A DNA stretch of 64,000 nt from Heracleum sosnowskyi (GCA_030848705.1 CM061238.1:51065133-51129132), one strand, 5' to 3'; counted from the stretch's first letter, positions 44,204 through 55,142 are shown. Translations and numbers: made by a program. Notes: generated by a model from the sequence alone, not told the origin.

Positions 44204-46822
44204 ATGCAGAAATCAAACAGTATCAAGATCCCAGCATTTGATAAAGAGAACTACAGCATTTGGAAAAGAAAAATCTTGTTGTTTATCAAAGCTGCAAATC
44301 CACTATACCCAGGTATACTCGAGAATGGTCCTTTCATACCAAGAAAGGAAATTGAAGCCACAACAGTGAATGGTGAGATTGTTCCTGCACATTGGGTTCC
44401 CAAAGATCCCTCAGAAATCTTGGAACCTGAAAAGGAGAAAATGGTGCTAGATGATCATTTGCAACTTATCTTGCTCGATTCTCTCACGCTGGATAAAGCC
44501 ATGTGTGGAAGTGTGATAAGCTGCACATCAGCCAAGGAGATGTGGATCAGGTTAGCCTTACTCTGTGAAGGAAGTGAAGAGGTTAAGGGCAACCAAAGGC
44601 AAATTCTAATATCTCAATATGAGGCAATCATGGCCAAGCCTGGTGAAGACTTAACCTCCATGTTTGAAAGGTTCAGTAAGCTCTTAACTGAATTACAGAT
44701 ACATGGCAAGTACTATGACAGAAAAGAATTAAATGTCAAGTTCCTGCTCACACTGCCTGATCACCTTGAACACAAGACAACAGCCATACAAGAAGGAAGA
44801 GATCTCAACAATATAACCTTTGAGACACTTTATGGTATTCTGAAATCTTATGAACTCGAACTCTTTCAAAAGAGAGCCATACAAAGTGGAACAAGGAACA
44901 AGATAGCTAATATGTCAAGTGCCCTAGTAGCACATGTGCCAAGGATCACACAGCCAAGTGAAGTACTACAGATCACACCATCAACCCCAACACAGACCTT
45001 GAAGATAGAAGAGGTGGTTGAAGATGATGAGAAAGTGGTACTACAGCTCAAAGATGTGGAAGATGAAGACTTCTACACAATGGAGGAACTGGAAAGCATG
45101 GACAACCCTACTATGGCTTACATGGCCAAAAAGTTCAAGAACTTTAGGTTCAAGAAGGATAGGTCATACAAGCCTCAAGGCCAAGCATCCAAGTTCAGCA
45201 AAGGAAGCTCATCAAAGGCTGCTGTGGGAAGTTCAACCAAAGGAGGATACAAAACTGGATTTGTGGATAGATCAAAGTTCAAATGTTACAACTGTGGAGA
45301 ACCTGGTCATTTTGCTACTGAATGCAAAAGACCCAAACAGGTTCAAAGATATGAGAAAGGAACTGGTGGATACTCCAAGAAAAATCAAGGTAGAGCCTAT
45401 GTGGCTGAAGGAAAGTGTTGGGATGATTCTGATGATGAAGAAGAGGAAGAATATGCCAACCTAGCTCTCATGGCTAGCACTGATGAGGTAGCATCAACAC
45501 CTTCAAGTCAGGTACCTTCACTTGTCTTACTTGATATGTCTACTGATGAGTATAAGAAAACCATTAAAGACTTAAGTGCTGAAATGTTCAATGTCTATAC
45601 TAGCTTGTCTGCTGCTAATGAGGAAATCTCTAGACTAAGTAAGCTAAATGAAACACTTCAGTCTGAAAATGATTCTCTTGTTCTCAAAACCAGTTCACTA
45701 GGCTCTTTAGCTCAAGAGAATGCTAAACTTAAAAATGAATTAAAATGTGCTAAGGAGGTTGAGGAATTCCTGAGGAATGAGATTGCTGAAAATGAATTTA
45801 AGATTAAGGCCTATAGAAACTCATCAAAGATAGTTCAGGATTACAATGATAAGCATACAGAAAATCAGTCTGTTGGTATAGGTTTTTCTTATGGTAGAAG
45901 ACCTGGAAAGGAAACTGTGATTCAAGATTGTCCTGGAAATGCTGCTGTCAAACCCACCATTCTCAAGAAAGTTAAAACTCCTATTTTCAAAGCTGCTGAA
46001 ATTGAGTTTGATGAAGAAGCCATGCTCATCAAACAAGAAATTCTTGATGAGGATGAAGGTGTTGACAGCACATTCAAGGATGGAAAGGATACTGTCACAA
46101 TCCCCAAGACAGTAAACTTACCAAGCAATCAGACAGTAAGTTCAAAAGATGTTGTCACAGTTGGCAAGACAGAATCTTTCAAAGATACTGTCAAGAATGG
46201 TTCCAAGACAGCAACTTTCAAACCTTCTGTCAAGACAGTAGGAATAAAAGATACTGTCAAGGAAAGTTCGACAGCAACTTCTGAACATACTGTCAATCCA
46301 GTAACTCCCAAGTCTAAAAACAGAAATGGTAAGGTAGGTGTCAATAAAGGAAATGGATACACTAATGTTGGAGGTGCTTCTAGGAAACTGTGCAATAACT
46401 GTGGATCTACTCATCACTTAACACATGTTTGTAAGAAACCAATTGAGGATAAGATCAATGCTACTGAACTAAATGGTAACTTACACAGAACCCCCCTTAT
46501 GCATAGAACTATGAGTGTCTGTAATAACATTGATTGTATGCCATGCAAAATCACTGCCATGAGTACATGCTTTAACTTACCTGTTCTCTCTACTGAAAAA
46601 TGCTCATACCTAAACACTGTTCAGACTTCTGAGCCTGCTGGCAACAGCAAAAAGGCTTCATCCACTAAGAAAAGGACCAAGTCCAATTCTAAACCTAAGT
46701 GGGTGAAAAGAGAAGTCAAACAGGAAGTCTTTGATAATGCTTGTGATGTTGTGACTGAAAGAAACTCAGGAAACACTGAAACTGCAGGACCCAACAAAGA
46801 TTGGGTACCATATGCAACTTAG
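44204..46822 (+). CDS. gag: Copia-E Gag, 872 aa
   Basis: Start ATG at 44204, 37 nt after the PBS (Met-Gln-Lys-Ser-Asn). The copia gag-polypeptide domain covers about residues 15-215. The first CCHC knuckle 'CYNCGEPGHFATEC' is near 363-376. An acidic stretch (Asp-Asp-Ser-Asp-Asp-Glu) and a coiled coil (about 445-545) follow. Residues about 619-699 are a low-complexity run of Asp-Thr-Val-Lys-like repeats encoded by the TACTGTCA motif. The second knuckle 'CNNCGSTHHLTHVC' is near 730-743. It ends WVPYAT-TAG. Two knuckles and the long C-terminal extension are typical of the Sire group. Pol follows in the same frame beyond the stop. Confidence 0.95.
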   Translation: MQKSNSIKIPAFDKENYSIWKRKILLFIKAANPLYPGILENGPFIPRKEIEATTVNGEIVPAHWVPKDPSEILEPEKEKMVLDDHLQLILLDSLTLDKAMCGSVISCTSAKEMWIRLALLCEGSEEVKGNQRQILISQYEAIMAKPGEDLTSMFERFSKLLTELQIHGKYYDRKELNVKFLLTLPDHLEHKTTAIQEGRDLNNITFETLYGILKSYELELFQKRAIQSGTRNKIANMSSALVAHVPRITQPSEVLQITPSTPTQTLKIEEVVEDDEKVVLQLKDVEDEDFYTMEELESMDNPTMAYMAKKFKNFRFKKDRSYKPQGQASKFSKGSSSKAAVGSSTKGGYKTGFVDRSKFKCYNCGEPGHFATECKRPKQVQRYEKGTGGYSKKNQGRAYVAEGKCWDDSDDEEEEEYANLALMASTDEVASTPSSQVPSLVLLDMSTDEYKKTIKDLSAEMFNVYTSLSAANEEISRLSKLNETLQSENDSLVLKTSSLGSLAQENAKLKNELKCAKEVEEFLRNEIAENEFKIKAYRNSSKIVQDYNDKHTENQSVGIGFSYGRRPGKETVIQDCPGNAAVKPTILKKVKTPIFKAAEIEFDEEAMLIKQEILDEDEGVDSTFKDGKDTVTIPKTVNLPSNQTVSSKDVVTVGKTESFKDTVKNGSKTATFKPSVKTVGIKDTVKESSTATSEHTVNPVTPKSKNRNGKVGVNKGNGYTNVGGASRKLCNNCGSTHHLTHVCKKPIEDKINATELNGNLHRTPLMHRTMSVCNNIDCMPCKITAMSTCFNLPVLSTEKCSYLNTVQTSEPAGNSKKASSTKKRTKSNSKPKWVKREVKQEVFDNACDVVTERNSGNTETAGPNKDWVPYAT
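46059..46300 (+). repeat. TACTGTCA motif cluster inside Copia-E gag
   Basis: About 15 copies of GATACTGTCA, AAGACAGT, TCGACAGCAA and relatives occur within 240 bp of coding sequence, all in a predicted disordered stretch between the coiled coil and the second zinc knuckle. Confidence 0.9.
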
Positions 46823-46840
46823 AAACATTCTGTTTTGCAG
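46805..46840 (+). other. Copia-E gag-pol junction with GT...AG-like segment
   Basis: GTACCA at a codon boundary, the gag TAG at 46820-46822, then a T-rich tract ending TTTTGCAG before GG. It is 36 nt, a multiple of three, so Gag and Pol share a frame here. Stop readthrough, splicing from this or an upstream donor, or a separate mRNA could all express Pol. Confidence 0.4.
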
Positions 46841-49800
46841 GGTAAGAAGAAAAATCAGGTCATGTGGATTATTGACAGTGGTTGCTCAAGACACATGACA
46901 GGTGATAAAGCCCTGCTATCACATTATGTAGAGAAAGCTGGCCCAATCATAACCTTTGGAGACAACAGCAAGGGTTACACAGTGGGATATGGCTGTCTGG
47001 AAATTGGAAATGTTGTCATTGAAGATATTGCTCTTGTGGATGGATTGAAGCACAACCTACTCAGTGTCAGCCAATTCAGTGACAGAGGATTTAAGGTTGA
47101 CTTTGACATGATGGTGTGCAACATCTATCACAAGAAGGATGGAAGCCTCTCTCTAAAAGGGGTCAGAAAAGGAAGCCTGTTTGTTGCTGATCTAAGCTCA
47201 ACAAAGAAGGATAAAGTTTACTGTTTTTACAGCAAAGCTACTGTTGGTGACAGTATGCTTTGGCACAGGAAGCTCTCACATCTCAACTTCAAAACAATGA
47301 ACATTCTAATGAAGAAAGAGTTAGTGAGAGGTTTGCCCCAACAGGAATTCTGTCAAGAAGGATTGTGTGAAGATTGTCAAATGGGCAAACTGAGAAGAGC
47401 TGTGCACAAGTCCAAGCAAGTAAACACCAACACAGAAGCACTCAAGTTAATTCACATGGATCTCTTTGGACCAGTCAATGTACCATCTATGGCCAGAAAG
47501 AGATATGCCTTAGTAATGGTGGATGATTACTCAAGGTACACTTGGGTGAAACTTCTTGAATCCAAAGATGAAGCTGCTCAAGTGATTATTGATCAAGTCA
47601 GAGTTCTTGATAGAACCCCAAACTCAAAAGTTCAAATCTTGAGGAGTGACAATGGTACAGAATTCAGAAATGCCACACTTGGAAATTTCTGCAAAGATGA
47701 AGGAATTGTACAACAATTCTCTGCTGCAAGAACTCCACAGCAGAATGGAGTTGTAGAAAGAAAGAACAGGACTCTCATTGAAGCAGCTAGAACTATGTTG
47801 CATGATGCTAAGCTGCCAACATATTTCTGGGCTGAAGCTATCAACACAGCCTGTTATACTCAGAACAGAACCATGATCAACAAAACTCATGCAAGCACAC
47901 CTTACTGTCTGCTAACTGGAAAGAAACCTACTGTCAAATATTTTCATGTGTTTGGAAGCAAATGCTTTATGATGAAGGACAATCATGAGAAGAAAGGAAA
48001 ATTTGACACCAAGGCTTTTGAAGGACTATTCATGGGTTACAGCACAGAAAGAACTGCCTACAGAGTTTATGTTATGGAACACAGGATTATTGAAGAAAGT
48101 GTTAATGTCACATTTGATGAAACCAAGTTTCCAGGACTGCATGAAGAAGGAAAGATGCAGACATTCAGATTTGAGAATCAAGGATACCTGGAAGCTGAGG
48201 AGATTGTGAATGAAGAACCTAGCTTCACTCAAGTTGTTCAAGTTGATAAAGATACTGTCAATGCCACTACTGTCAACCAAACTCCAGCTCAGTCACAGAC
48301 CATATCCTCTAACATTCATGACAGTGATGACTCTGGAGACAATGAAGAACATGGTGGAGACAATGGAATTGATGAGCATTCAACTCAACAAGCTGAAGCA
48401 AATGTTCCTGTTCAATCAAGTAGCTTGCCCAGAATCACCAGGTGGAACAAGGATCACACAAATGACCTTATCATTGGTGATCCTAATTCTGGAGTGAGGA
48501 CAAGGAACAAAGTCTCTGCTGACAGCATGTTTTCATGCTTCCTGTCACAAATGGAACCCAAGACAATTGATGAAGCATTGTTGGATTCTGACTGGGTGAT
48601 AGCCATGCAAGAAGAGCTAAATCAGTTTGAAAGAAACAATGTATGGAAATTGGTTCCAAGACCTAAGGGAAAGTCAGTTATTGAGACCAAGTGGGTTTTC
48701 AGAAACAAACTTGATGAAAATGGATTGGTGACAAGGAACAAAGCAAGGCTAGTGGCTAAAGGTTACTGTCAACAGGAGGGAATAGATTATGATGAGACAT
48801 TTGCTCCTGTTGCAAGACTTGAAGCTATAAGAATCTTTCTAGCTTATGCTGCACACTGCAACTTCAAAGTATTTCAGATGGATGTCAAAAGTGCCTTTCT
48901 AAATGGAGAGCTGGAAGAAGAAGTGTATGTGGAACAGCCACCAGGGTTTGAGGATGCTGAAATGCATAATTTTGTGTACAAACTCTTCAAAGCTTTGTAT
49001 GGACTAAAGCAAGCACCCAGGGCATGGTATGACACACTTTCCACCTTTCTTCTGGAAAACCAGTTTACCAGAGGAGTGGTGGACAAGACACTTTTCTACA
49101 AACATCATGGCAAGGACATCATTCTGGTACAAATCTATGTGGATGACATCATTTTTGGTTCTACAAATGAGAAGCTGTGTGAGAAGTTTTCCCATCTCAT
49201 GAGCAACAAATATGAGATGAGCATGATGGGAGAACTGTCATTCTTTCTGGGGTTACAAATTCTTCAACAAACTGATGGAATCTTCATAAGTCAAGCTAAG
49301 TATATCAAGGAACTTCTCAAAAAGTTCAACTTGGAAGATTCATCTCCTGCAAAGACACCAATGTCCACATCAACTAGTCTGGATCTTGATCCTAAAGGAA
49401 AGAAAGTTGACTCAAGCACCTATAGAGGCATGGTAGGATCCCTCCTATACCTAACTACTAGCAGACCTGACATCATGTTTGCTACATGTCTCTGTGCAAG
49501 GTTTCAAAGTGATCCAAAGGAGTCACACTTGGTAGCCATCAAGAGAATATTTAGATACTTAAAAGGCACTCCTAACCTAGGCCTTTGGTATCCTAAGAAT
49601 ACTGGATTTGATCTAATTGGTTACTCAGACTCAGACTTTGCTGGATGCAAGATTGACAGAAAGAGTACTACTGGTAGCTGTCAATTTCTTGGTGGAAGAT
49701 TGGTCTCATGGTTTAGCAAGAAGCAGCATTCAGTTTCTACCTCAACTGCAGAAGCTGAGTACATTGCTGCAGGCAGTTGCTGTGCACAAATTCTATGGAT

Positions 49801-50083
49801 GAAAAGTCAACTTCTAGATTATGGTCTAGTGTTAAGAGAAATTCCTATTTACTGTGACAACACTAGTGCCATAGACATCTCAGACAATCCAGTTCAACAC
49901 TCTAGGACAAAGCACATTGATATAAGACATCACTTTATCAGAGAGCATGTTGAACAAGGAACTGTGAAGCTGATTTATGTCCCAACTGACAAGCAACTTG
50001 CTGACATCTTCACTAAGCCATTGGATGAAGCAACCTTCAACAGGTTGGTAAGTGAATTGGGAATGCTGAATCTGGTATGTTAA
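46841..50083 (+). CDS. pol: Copia-E Pol, intact
   Basis: No good ATG opens this frame; it continues the gag frame after the TAG. Protease has Asp-Ser-Gly-Cys-Ser-Arg near 46874. Integrase has the HHCC zinc site (about 47260-47390, 'WHRKLSHLNF' to Cys-Glu-Asp-Cys) and catalytic D, D, E in MDLFGP (about 47458), RSDNGTEF (about 47648) and GVVERKNRT (about 47755). The linker to RT carries TACTGTCA copies (48244-48335). RT has 'FQMDVKSAFLNGELEEEVY' and YVDDIIFG (about 49135-49158). RNase H has 'YSDSDFAGCKIDRKST', TAEAEY and 'YCDNTSAIDI', ending after FTKPLDEA at 50083. All catalytic residues I can check are present. Confidence 0.97.
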   Translation, partial: GKKKNQVMWIIDSGCSRHMTGDKALLSHYVEKAGPIITFGDNSKGYTVGYGCLEIGNVVIEDIALVDGLKHNLLSVSQFSDRGFKVDFDMMVCNIYHKKDGSLSLKGVRKGSLFVADLSSTKKDKVYCFYSKATVGDSMLWHRKLSHLNFKTMNILMKKELVRGLPQQEFCQEGLCEDCQMGKLRRAVHKSKQVNTNTEALKLIHMDLFGPVNVPSMARKRYALVMVDDYSRYTWVKLLESKDEAAQVIIDQVRVLDRTPNSKVQILRSDNGTEFRNATLGNFCKDEGIVQQFSAARTPQQNGVVERKNRTLIEAARTMLHDAKLPTYFWAEAINTACYTQNRTMINKTHASTPYCLLTGKKPTVKYFHVFGSKCFMMKDNHEKKGKFDTKAFEGLFMGYSTERTAYRVYVMEHRIIEESVNVTFDETKFPGLHEEGKMQTFRFENQGYLEAEEIVNEEPSFTQVVQVDKDTVNATTVNQTPAQSQTISSNIHDSDDSGDNEEHGGDNGIDEHSTQQAEANVPVQSSSLPRITRWNKDHTNDLIIGDPNSGVRTRNKVSADSMFSCFLSQMEPKTIDEALLDSDWVIAMQEELNQFERNNVWKLVPRPKGKSVIETKWVFRNKLDENGLVTRNKARLVAKGYCQQEGIDYDETFAPVARLEAIRIFLAYAAHCNFKVFQMDVKSAFLNGELEEEVYVEQPPGFEDAEMHNFVYKLFKALYGLKQAPRAWYDTLSTFLLENQFTRGVVDKTLFYKHHGKDIILVQIYVDDIIFGSTNEKLCEKFSHLMSNKYEMSMMGELSFFLGLQILQQTDGIFISQAKYIKELLKKFNLEDSSPAKTPMSTSTSLDLDPKGKKVDSSTYRGMVGSLLYLTTSRPDIMFATCLCARFQSDPKESHLVAIKRIFRYLKGTPNLGLWYPKNTGFDLIGYSDSDFAGCKIDRKSTTGSCQFLGGRLVSWFSKKQHSVSTSTAEAEYIAAGSCCAQILWMKSQLLDYGLVLREIPIYCDNTSAIDISDNPVQHSRTKHIDIRHHFIREHVEQGTVKLIYVPTDKQLADIFTKPLDEATFNRLVSELGMLNLVC
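48244..48335 (+). repeat. TACTGTCA copies in the Copia-E integrase-RT linker
   Basis: GATACTGTCAA, CTACTGTCAAC and CATGACAGTGA lie in the same linker that holds the CGTTGACAG cluster in Copia-A pol (3418-3503). Confidence 0.75.
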
Positions 50084-50436
50084 TTTACTAAGGTTTCTAA
50101 ATTTTCAATTCTTATTGAAGCTCATGATAGCAACTTCAAACCTGCTGTCAAGAGAAGTTACTGTCTACTTGGTTTATGTCTGTTATGTGACAGCATGTGT
50201 TGATTTGACTTTTCATGTCAGTATTTTGTGCCAGTCTCATACTTTTAAACCGTGTATGACTTTAATGTGGTTATCCGTTAAGTTTGAGAGTTAAAAATCT
50301 GTTCCATTGGACTTTCACACTCTTTTGCATTAATCTGTAGGATTAAAGGAGGACACGACCATTAATTACTTTTGTGGTAGTTGTATGGGTACTCTAACTG
50401 TTGACCATTAGACTTTGATCCTTAGACGGTTTTGCC
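50084..50436 (+). other. Copia-E spacer, first part
   Basis: Non-coding. It carries CTGTCAAGAG, TTACTGTC and GTGACAGCAT copies at 50146-50200 and is otherwise featureless up to the TATA box of the small ORF. Confidence 0.7.
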
Positions 50437-50445
50437 TATAAATTA
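50437..50445 (+). promoter_or_regulatory. Putative TATA box of the small acidic ORF
   Basis: TATAAATTA, 51 nt before the ATG at 50488. With AATAAA at 50787-50792 it frames a compact transcription unit. Confidence 0.5.
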
Positions 50446-50487
50446 ACCTTAGGTTTCACCAGTCTGCTCTCAGTTTTAAAGTAAATA

Positions 50488-50748
50488 ATGGAAAACAAAG
50501 TAGGAATCGAAGTTGGTCTAAAGAAGTGTGATAGTGAACCCGACAATGAAGAGATCGATGAGCTCTTTGAAATGATGTTGGACGCCATGGATGAGATAGA
50601 CGAGGAAAAGGAGGCCAAGGCTAAGGAAGAGGAGGCCAAGGCTATGGAAGAAGAGAAGGAGCTTCAGGCACTTCTTGAAAAAGAAGGCCGCTCTGAAGAA
50701 GAGATTAAGGAAGAAGTCTTAGAACTAGTTGATAAAATCATAGAATGA
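50488..50748 (+). CDS. Copia-E small acidic helical ORF (86 aa)
   Basis: Start in good context (TAAATAATGGAA). The protein is dominated by Glu, Lys, Asp and Leu, with a repeated Glu-Glu-Ala-Lys-Ala block around residues 40-60; it is predicted as one long coiled-coil helix without Cys zinc sites, signal peptide or membrane span. A TATA box precedes it and an AATAAA follows 39 nt after the stop. Neither Copia-A nor Copia-C has a counterpart between pol and the accessory ORF. I do not recognise a family; it may be captured from the host or formed de novo. Confidence 0.55.
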   Translation: MENKVGIEVGLKKCDSEPDNEEIDELFEMMLDAMDEIDEEKEAKAKEEEAKAMEEEKELQALLEKEGRSEEEIKEEVLELVDKIIE

Positions 50749-50786
50749 TGTACTCAATGTTCAATATTAATGATTTTATTAACAAT

Positions 50787-50792
50787 AATAAA
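50787..50792 (+). terminator. Possible poly(A) signal after the small acidic ORF
   Basis: AATAAA within AACAATAATAAAAG, 39 nt after the stop codon, in a T/A-rich context usual for plant 3' ends. Confidence 0.4.
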
Positions 50793-50929
50793 AGTTCCTG
50801 TTTATGTGGTTACTGAGTTTATGACTTGTCTGTGTAACTTGCTTAATATCTGTGTTTGAAAGATTACATTGCTAAATTCATATTCTGTTAATTTTAGGTT
50901 AAGTACATGAGCAACGCATTCTAATTAGT

Positions 50930-51225
50930 TCCTGACAGAAACAATTTCCCATTTAAATTACTGTCACAAAGAAGGATACTGTCCCGTGTCTCTTGACAGC
51001 AACCTTCTTGACAGCAGGGAAAGACTTTCTGTCACGACCTTTAAAGGATACTGTCACTCAAATGCTTAACGGTGACAGCATGTTTTTGCGCAATAGTTGC
51101 TATCGCGCAAAACCTACTGTCACCACCACTTATTACTGACAGATTGTTTCTAGCGCACAGGTTACTGTCAACAATAGTGGACCGTTGTAATTGGATATTC
51201 ACCCCACGATTGACAGTGAATAACG
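50930..51225 (+). repeat. TACTGTCA motif cluster in the Copia-E spacer
   Basis: About 13 copies, for example CCTGACAGAAAC, TTACTGTCACAAAG, GATACTGTCCCG, CTTGACAGCAAC, GATACTGTCACTC, GGTGACAGCATG, CCTACTGTCACC and GTTACTGTCAAC. It ends about 80 nt before the internal TATA-like box. Confidence 0.92.
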
Positions 51226-51305
51226 GGCAGTAACTCACGTGTTAAGAGAGTGGGTTAAGACACGTCCTTTAACTCCACTTTTTGAGCAAACGTTTGAGAT
51301 ACCCA

Positions 51306-51313
51306 TATTTATT
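51306..51313 (+). promoter_or_regulatory. Putative internal TATA box of the Copia-E accessory ORF
   Basis: TATTTATT in CATATTTATTC, 109 nt before the ATG at 51415, followed by a CT-rich leader (TTTCTTCTTTTCTTG). Copia-C has CATATAAATAC at the same distance. Confidence 0.5.
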
Positions 51314-53039
51314 CTCCAGTTACTCAGACATATCACTCTCACAAAACTCAAGGCAAAATACTTTTCTTCAAGCAAAAAGCTACTTTCTCACTTTCTTCTT
51401 TTCTTGAAATCTCAATGGCCCCCAAACAGACTCTCTCTCAAACAAACTTTGCTGGCATCTTTTCCCCAAATGATGCTGGTGAAGGTTTCAAAGGACTAGT
51501 GTTTTTCTTGAACAAGTCCTATCTCGGTTATGCCATAACCTCAACCCCCATTCTCGACTTAGACAGACTTGAGGCGTTTTGGCAAACTGCTGTTGCTCAA
51601 ACTGAGGGTGAGAACCCTGGTATTCAATTCACAATCTCTGGGCAACAATACATTCTCACGGCTGAGGTCATCAATACTTCTCTTGGAATTACACTGGAAG
51701 CAGGCCAAAACTTTGCTCCACTTGCTAATGATGACACTCTGAAGAAGCTCTTCTTGAAGATTGGGTATGCAGGCCCTATTCTCGAAGAGGGAACAACCAA
51801 GTGGTACCCGTCTGGTGAAATGGACAGGAAGTATCTAAGGAAGGAGTGGAGCATGATATTTGATGCAATGGTCAAGGTGTTCTCTACCAAGTCCACAGGC
51901 TGGAATGGGATACCCTCCTACATCAAGAAACTGACACATTCTCTTGTCCATGGATACAAGGTGAATGTTGGAGTTCTCCTCATGGCACAACTCACAGCTG
52001 CCATAGGTAAGAAGGTATCACACTACCCTCGCTTTCTTATGTTGTGCATTAATTCATTCTGTGATTTTAATGATGCTGCTCCTCGTTTAGAGGCTTGCTC
52101 AGTTTTGAAAAAGAACACACACACACTATTATCATCACAAAATCTCAATGCACATATTCCAATTTGTTTCACTCAGCACATGGTTGATCAAGTGTCCAAC
52201 CTTGATTATCCATTACCTTCTGGTTATGATTCTTTTTCTCTTGAGAATGAAACTGAATTAGACCCAAATTCAGTTAACCCCCATTCAACACCATACACTC
52301 AGCCTAGGCCCTCTAGACTTCCCAAAGCCCAAAGAGAAGCCTTGCAAGAATCCAGAAAAAGATCCTTAGAAGCTGATGTTGGTGGTAGCTCTGTTAGTCA
52401 AGAGGGAGACACTGCACCTAGTGCAGCAAATAAGGAAGGTAGTCAAACAGAACCCACAGTGGTTCCCCCTGAGCCTAAGAAGAAGAGAGCTAGGAGGACC
52501 AAAACCACTGTCAGCCACCCTGCAGTCTCCCAAAAGACTGTAGAGGAAACCAGGGAAATAAACTCCTCCCTAGATGTGCCTTCTCAACAAGGGACATCTA
52601 TTGAAATTGGCCTGTCTCCCAAGGCACCCTGTATAGAGTCTGCACAAACTCATGGTTCCCAACCTGAGATACCCCCACTTGAAGAAACACACAGTGAGTT
52701 AGGGCACAGTGAGGATTTCTCTACTCCTATTGATGGTTCACATGTTTCATCTGTGAATCAGCCCCCACTCTCTACTACACTTTCACCTTCTTCCTTCCCT
52801 ACACATTCTTTTGTTTCTTCTCCACAACCTAGAGAAGGGGACAGTCCCAACCCTTCAGGTTTTGATCATCCATCTCCAATCATGGATGAGCCCCCATCTA
52901 GTGGTCCACAAGAACCCATTTCTCAAAGTGAGATGGACACCACTCCTCCAAACACTGAGCTAGGGCAAAGTGGTATTTTGTCAGAAAATGAAACAGCCAA
53001 CACTTTGTCTGATCTCCAAGGAGCATCTTACCTTCAGGA

Positions 53040-53245
53040 AGATGCTGTCACAGCCTCTGTTGCTGTCAAAGACACTGGGGATGCTACTGTCCTGGACACA
53101 GCTACTGTCAAAGGTGGAGAGAAAGATACTGTCACTACAGAACCTACTGTCACTCCACCTCCCAAAGATGCTGTCATGCCAGAACCTGCTGTCCAGACTC
53201 CAACTGACAGTACCATTCCTACTCAAGATGCTGTCCAGCCCTCCC
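53040..53245 (+). repeat. TGCTGTCA/TACTGTCA cluster inside the Copia-E accessory ORF (first)
   Basis: About 11 copies such as GATGCTGTCA, GCTACTGTCC, GATACTGTCA and CCTACTGTCA, encoding Asp-Ala-Val, Thr-Val and Pro-Thr-Val repeats in the disordered linker. Confidence 0.9.
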
Positions 53246-55142
53246 AGCCTGATTTTGATGCTGTACTTGTTGAGGATGCCTCTGATGATGACCTACCTCT
53301 TGCCAAACTCCTAAAGGTACATTCTAAATCTTCTCCTTCCATGCATGTTAGTACTGCTCATACCCATGCATCTAGGTTGAGTGAGGGTGTGCAAAAGAAA
53401 AGAGAGATAAAAGAAAAGAGAGGTGAGCATAAAAATGAGAGGCAGCCAAATGAGCTGGCAAAAGGAGAGGGACTTGAGCATGTCCAGAGAGATATTGAGG
53501 GAGCCCACACTATTCAGGCACTAGGCCTTGAGAGTCAAACTGTGAGGGGTGATGAGATCACTCAAAAACACCCTGAGAGTGTGAGAACCCCCATAGCCTC
53601 CAGGCCCCTGTCTTTTCCTTCCCCTCCAAGAAGGTTAAGGTCTGGTGGCCCCTCTGGTACTTTTGGTAACAGGATTGCAGCTCTTGAAGGACAGTGTGCT
53701 ACTTTGGACTCCAAACTGGACTCTCTCTCTCTCAACTGGTGGTTGATGGTTTTGCTGCTACTCAACTCTCTATTCAGTTCCTTACTGACCTGGTAGCTGC
53801 CAACTCAACTAAGGGGGAGAAGGTAGCAAGATCAGAATCATTGCCTATTCAAGAATCAGGTGGAACTCAGGGGGAGCCTGTAGCTGTGGAGACCAGAGGG
53901 GGAGCTAAAAGGAAAGCAATGTCTAAGGGGGAGCAAGTCAAACCAAGCAGTGCAAAACCACAGGATAAAGCTGAAAAGCCTGTTGAAGTGGAAATGGATG
54001 GAGAAAGGGTGTTAATGTCAAAGGAAACTCAAGATGCATTGCAAAGAAGACCTGCATCTAGACATCCAATCTTGCCTCCTGTGGTGATTAGAGAACCTAC
54101 TCCAGAAACTCAAGAAACTGCTTTACAGAAGAAATGGAGAGAAATGGAGGAACAAAACAAACTTGGGAAAGGTAAAGGGAAACTGCCTGAATCCATTCAT
54201 GGTGGAATTATTTGGACAAATGGCACTGAATTTGATCAAGAGGAAGCCAATGTCTTGATGGTGGATTACAGGGAGAGCACATTACACAACCATGACAGTA
54301 AGTTTAGCAGTTTGGTGGAAGAAGCAATGAATGCTCCTAGAAACCGTCCAACCAACACCACAAAACTGTTAAAGGAACAAATTACTAGTGTCAGTGTAAT
54401 GGTGAATGATGAGAAAAGATGGGCTGTAAGTATTTATCTCACTTCTGGCATATCTTATTTCATCACAATGCAGCTATTGCAGAGTCTGCCAGCAAAGGTG
54501 TTGTGTGCTTTGAAGGGAATGATCAGGGCAACTCAAACACCATTCAATGAAATATTGGATATGCAAATCCAGAACCTGATCACACAGAAGCTACCTGAAG
54601 TCTACTCAAATCCACCAAGTGTTTTTTACAGATCCAAAACTAAGGATGGCACAAGAAGGAACAACTTCATGAATTTGGGTAGCCCATCCAGAATGGAAAC
54701 CAAGTCAATTCTGAAGGTACTAGATGGAATACTCAGTTCAAATGCCAATCCAGGAAGAGTTCATGCTGTTCAAGAAATCTACAAAATGCTGGTGTTGAGA
54801 GACAAGGCACTGGGAGCTAGAATGAAGGAGCTAATCACTAGAGCCAATGCCAAAAGAAATGATCAAGGTGGAAGTTGCTTCTATAACATTCCTCCCCATG
54901 ATGATGATGATGATGATGATGAAGATGGTGAGGATGGAGGTGGTGAAGCTTTTGGAAATGCTGGAAATGCTGGTGGAAGTAATTCTGGGAATACTGGTAT
55001 TCAATCCCAGAATGAAGGCAATGAAGAAACTCCTAGCCAGGAAAAGAAAGATGCTGGTGCAACAGATGAAGAGGAGTCAAGAATACTGGAAGCTTTGGAG
55101 GCAAGCATTCTTAGATGTGCTATTGACTGCATAAATGCTGAA

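Noticed and set aside
50084..51414. SIRE1-style direct stop readthrough from Pol into the accessory ORF
   Set aside because: In Copia-E 1.3 kb of spacer with many stops separates the two, so simple readthrough cannot work.
53755..53796. Hydrophobic Leu-rich end of the first Copia-E accessory frame, looking like a membrane anchor
   Set aside because: It is the out-of-frame read after the indel in the CT run; the true frame reads a coiled coil there.
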